A DNA stretch of 46,885 bases from an uncultured Scytonema sp. (lineage in GTDB: Bacteria > Cyanobacteriota > Cyanobacteriia > Cyanobacteriales > Nostocaceae): the NCBI GenBank assembly GCA_937873135.1, contig CALMVQ010000214.1:1-46885 (forward strand), read 5' to 3'. This document shows positions 44,772 through 46,885 of the stretch, piece after piece. The notes under the pieces were generated by a model. That model was not told where the DNA came from, did not search any database, and saw only the letters and a program-made list of their open reading frames with translations. Each line of letters starts with the position of its first letter. Position 1 is the stretch's first letter. The position numbers and the translations under genes are program-made.

Positions 44772-45431
44772 TTAGAGAATTAAGTCAGCGCTCAGCTGTT
44801 TGTGCAAGAATATCTGCGATGAGCGTCTTAGAAGAAATGTATTCCAATGAGATTCAACTTTATGTACTCGATACCCTTGCTTGAAATAAAGCTGCCGTGC
44901 TTGATGGTTATTGTCCAAAACATGAAGGTATAAGTGTTGAAATCCCCAGGAAAGAGCAACTTTTTCACAAGCTTTGAGCAATCCTGAGGCAACACCTTGC
45001 CTGCGGTATTTTGTGGCGATCGCTAGATTAGATACATAAGGAAAACTTTTCCCAACCTGTGTCCAGGAGTCACTGAAACGTACAGTGAGTTCTACGGTTC
45101 CCATCAAGTTATCCGTGACATCAGTAGTATTCTCAACGGCAACCAAATAGATGTGATGGGGAGCGGACGATGTTAGACGATGCCTTAAATCTTCATAAAT
45201 GCCTAAACGTAGTAAGGGAAAAGCCCATCCCCACAGACCTTGTTGCGAGTAAAAGCTTTCAGCAATGATTTGGGAAACACCAGTCAAATCAGCAGGTAAA
45301 GCTGCACGGATTTGGAACTGGTAGGAAGCGTCGGTGGCACTAGATGTGACCAACTCTTGGCTAGAGGGGTGAAAAAACCAGGGTGTCAAGGCTAGTTTAG
45401 TTTTGATTTTATGCGACAAAAATCTTCTCAA
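44772..45431 (-). CDS. GNAT-family N-acetyltransferase
   Basis: 219 residues, TTG start at 45431 (AGGAT upstream). The N-terminal 35 residues are basic/aromatic and variable. GNAT fold from about 38: IRAALPADLTGVSQIIAESF, HIYLVAVENTTDVTDNLMGTVEL, then motif A VSNLAIATKYRRQGVASGLLKACEKVA with the acetyl-CoA pyrophosphate loop RRQGVA, and motif B YLHVLDNNHQARQLYFKQGYRV. Acceptor unknown. It stands alone between two gene-poor stretches. Confidence 0.88.
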   Translation of the reverse strand: MRRFLSHKIKTKLALTPWFFHPSSQELVTSSATDASYQFQIRAALPADLTGVSQIIAESFYSQQGLWGWAFPLLRLGIYEDLRHRLTSSAPHHIYLVAVENTTDVTDNLMGTVELTVRFSDSWTQVGKSFPYVSNLAIATKYRRQGVASGLLKACEKVALSWGFQHLYLHVLDNNHQARQLYFKQGYRVHKVESHWNTFLLRRSSQIFLHKQLSADLIL

Positions 45432-46334
45432 ATATCCTAAAACACTATCTAAACCTGTATGAAAACTTTAAGCTATATAAATTGTCATCAGGGGTGCAGG
45501 GAGATAGGAGAGGGTAAGGGTGTAGCGGAATCCCAGAAATGAATTTATCTTGATTAAATGAGGATAATGGTTAATATCTCCATAAATCAATTTAGGCAGG
45601 CACTGGGATGGTGAACCAGTGCGCTTGCAGTGCATCCTTACACCCTTACACCCTTATTGTCCCACAGACCTATAGCGGACGCATTGTTCTAATTGCTAAA
45701 TTGGAATAGCAATTTGTTTCATAGTATACTTTGCTCTTTAATTTTATCGTTGTATTATTGCTGACTCCCATGACAACCATAAATAAAATTTACGTTCCAA
45801 GTGTTAGTGCCAGTGCTGTGGCGGGAAAACTTAGTATGCAGTTCCATCGGGATTTTTCCATCAGCAATGAGTTTTGTGTACTTTATTATACTATTCATCT
45901 TGGAGGTGAGGGAAGATTTGACAAGTCAGCAGCAATTTTGTCAGACGGAAACTAAATTATCAACCAAATTGGGTTTCGTTAAATTGGCTCAAAAAACAGG
46001 TAATAGAAGGAATGTGGTTAGGGGTTCTACTCAGGAACACTCCTTGCTTCGATTCGGGGAATCATGAGCGGCAGTCGCCATGCGTGGAAAAACATCTCAT
46101 AGAAGGCTGCCTCACCACAACACTGGCTCCTCAGCACCACTAAAAGGGTTTCTCCCAAGCTACTACGCTACTACATACCTTCAAAGAACTCATTATCTGG
46201 TCGTGGAATTTCGGATGTTTGTAAAGTTGCTCCTTAAAGCCTCCAATTGATCAAGACACCTGAATTGCATCAAAACCGAGAACGCGACCAAGTAGAAGGT
46301 TATGAATAGCTAATTTTGAGTAGATTTCGTCTCA
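45432..46334. other. Intergenic region, no gene recognised
   Basis: About 900 bp. GGGTAAGGGTGTAG (45517-45530) and ACACCCTTACACCC (45641-45654) form an inverted pair. Short frames between 45731 and 46070 (for example MTTINKIYVPSVSASAVAGK) have no recognisable family and overlap one another; they could be remains of a gene. I saw nothing else. Confidence 0.4.
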
Positions 46335-46484
46335 GGCACCTACCATCCGTAAATCTCCTGCCGTATGTGTGAACCCAAGCGCGAAGCTCGCTCTTAGGAA
46401 GATCCCTCGGCTGACAAGAGCGCGACTAAGACTCTCGTTCTAGCTTGAAGGAGTCGCGATTTATTTTTATGGATCTCCCTAAGG
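46335..46484. repeat. Dispersed repeat, copy 2 (copy 1 at 17014)
   Basis: Shares CTACCATCCGTAAATCTCCT, GTATGTGTGA, ACTCTCGTTCTAG and GGAGTCGCGATTTATTTTTA with copy 1 in the same order and orientation. It carries about 22 extra bases in the middle (AAGCTCGCTCTTAGGAAG region). CGCGACT (near 46421) and AGTCGCG (46452-46458) can form a stem before ATTTATTTTT. Confidence 0.85.
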
Positions 46485-46664
46485 TGTACACAAAGAGGGC
46501 AAAGGGCAATATAAGCAAATGGCTGTAAGTAAAAGTCCTTCTCAACACTTATGTAAGCAAACAAAATTATTACTCAAAATGCTCTGCTCTCAACTGACTC
46601 AGAACACTTCCTACCTGATCAGATTATTCTTTATCCGACTGCCATTGCAGCAGGAAAGCGGTGC

Positions 46665-46847
46665 ATGAAATCCCAAGCAAACAGTAAGCCTAAAATTTTG
46701 GTTGTTGATGATGAACTTGACAACCTTGACTTGCTTTACCGCACCTTTTACCGCGACTATAAGGTGCTGAAGGCAAGTTCAGGTCCAGCTGCTCTCGATC
46801 TGCTGGCACAAGAGGGAGATGTATCCGTAAACCTGAGTTCGACGTAA
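46665..46847 (+). pseudogene. Response-regulator receiver domain, truncated
   Basis: 60 residues: PKILVVDDELDNLDLLYRTFYRDYKVLKASSGPAALDLLAQEGDVSV, then an abrupt switch to NLSST and stop. The acidic pocket (DDE) is present, but the phosphoacceptor Asp, expected about 5 residues later (as in ISDQRMP), is gone. The break at about 46829 is followed by sequence unlike the receiver family (CTGAGTTCGACGTAAAAAAT), which may be the end of an insertion sequence running past the window. The product as written would be non-functional. Confidence 0.8.
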
Positions 46848-46885
46848 AAAATAAGACTGAAAAGTAGACACAGTAAACTTTGTAG

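Noticed and set aside
45731-46067. Two overlapping small plus-strand ORFs
   Set aside because: They overlap in different frames, have no recognised family and lie in repeat-rich DNA.

Overview
The window looks like chromosome from a filamentous, probably heterocystous, cyanobacterium (Nostocales). The reasons are many HIP1 octamers (GCGATCGC), short tandemly repeated heptamers of the STRR type, MITE-like palindromic repeats between genes, and typical cyanobacterial protein families: FHA, CHASE2-kinase, FecR, orthocaspase-like, HD-GYP response regulator and MCP proteins. I cannot name the genus. There is no CRISPR array and no ordinary tRNA or rRNA gene.

Layout. 1-2.4 kb: an FHA/zinc-ribbon gene coupled to a membrane sensor-like protein. 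2.4-8.1 kb: sat (ATP sulfurylase) with a decayed copy of its own 3' end, a pseudo-caspase whose His/Cys dyad reads Tyr/Ser, a Ser/Thr-kinase remnant lying between two copies of a ~110-bp MITE, and a Uma2 protein. 8.1-17 kb: leuA, a NYN-domain protein, then a CHASE2-kinase, a FecR protein with a 9-residue repeat tail and an outer-membrane barrel, interrupted by two abutting MITEs. 17-25.7 kb: sulfurtransferase, mnmD, response regulator/HD-GYP, glmU, isoaspartyl peptidase (both end inside an STRR), a 54-residue DUF2256 gene and pyrD.

25.7-28.6 kb is the most interesting part: three tandem tRNA-shaped RNAs followed at once by a Ro60 (TROVE + vWA, rsr) gene. Each RNA has an acceptor stem, T-arm and a D-arm (degenerate in the third). 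The anticodon arm is replaced by a module carrying GAAGAAT(N)AGGGTTATCG, which resembles the Ro-binding strand of Y RNAs. Two of the three encode CCA. A consensus-like promoter lies upstream. I read this as a Ro60/YrlA Y-RNA locus with three RNA paralogues at different stages of divergence.

28.6-46.9 kb: an MCP with a GAF domain lacking the bilin Cys, a 26-codon cheA remnant, a DUF6887-like small protein, a four-gene redox operon (Tat redoxin, CcdA, cytochrome b561-type, Mo-oxidoreductase), an SPFH-FHA fusion, two tandem glutathione-reductase paralogues (one with an NADH-like cofactor pocket), a YqiA-type esterase, hisC, an unknown conserved protein, an AT-rich gene-free kilobase, a GNAT acetyltransferase, and a truncated response regulator at the window edge.

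The region carries many decayed genes and mobile repeats, so it is accessory-rich chromosome with scattered housekeeping genes. All calls come from reading the sequence; no database or folding program was run.
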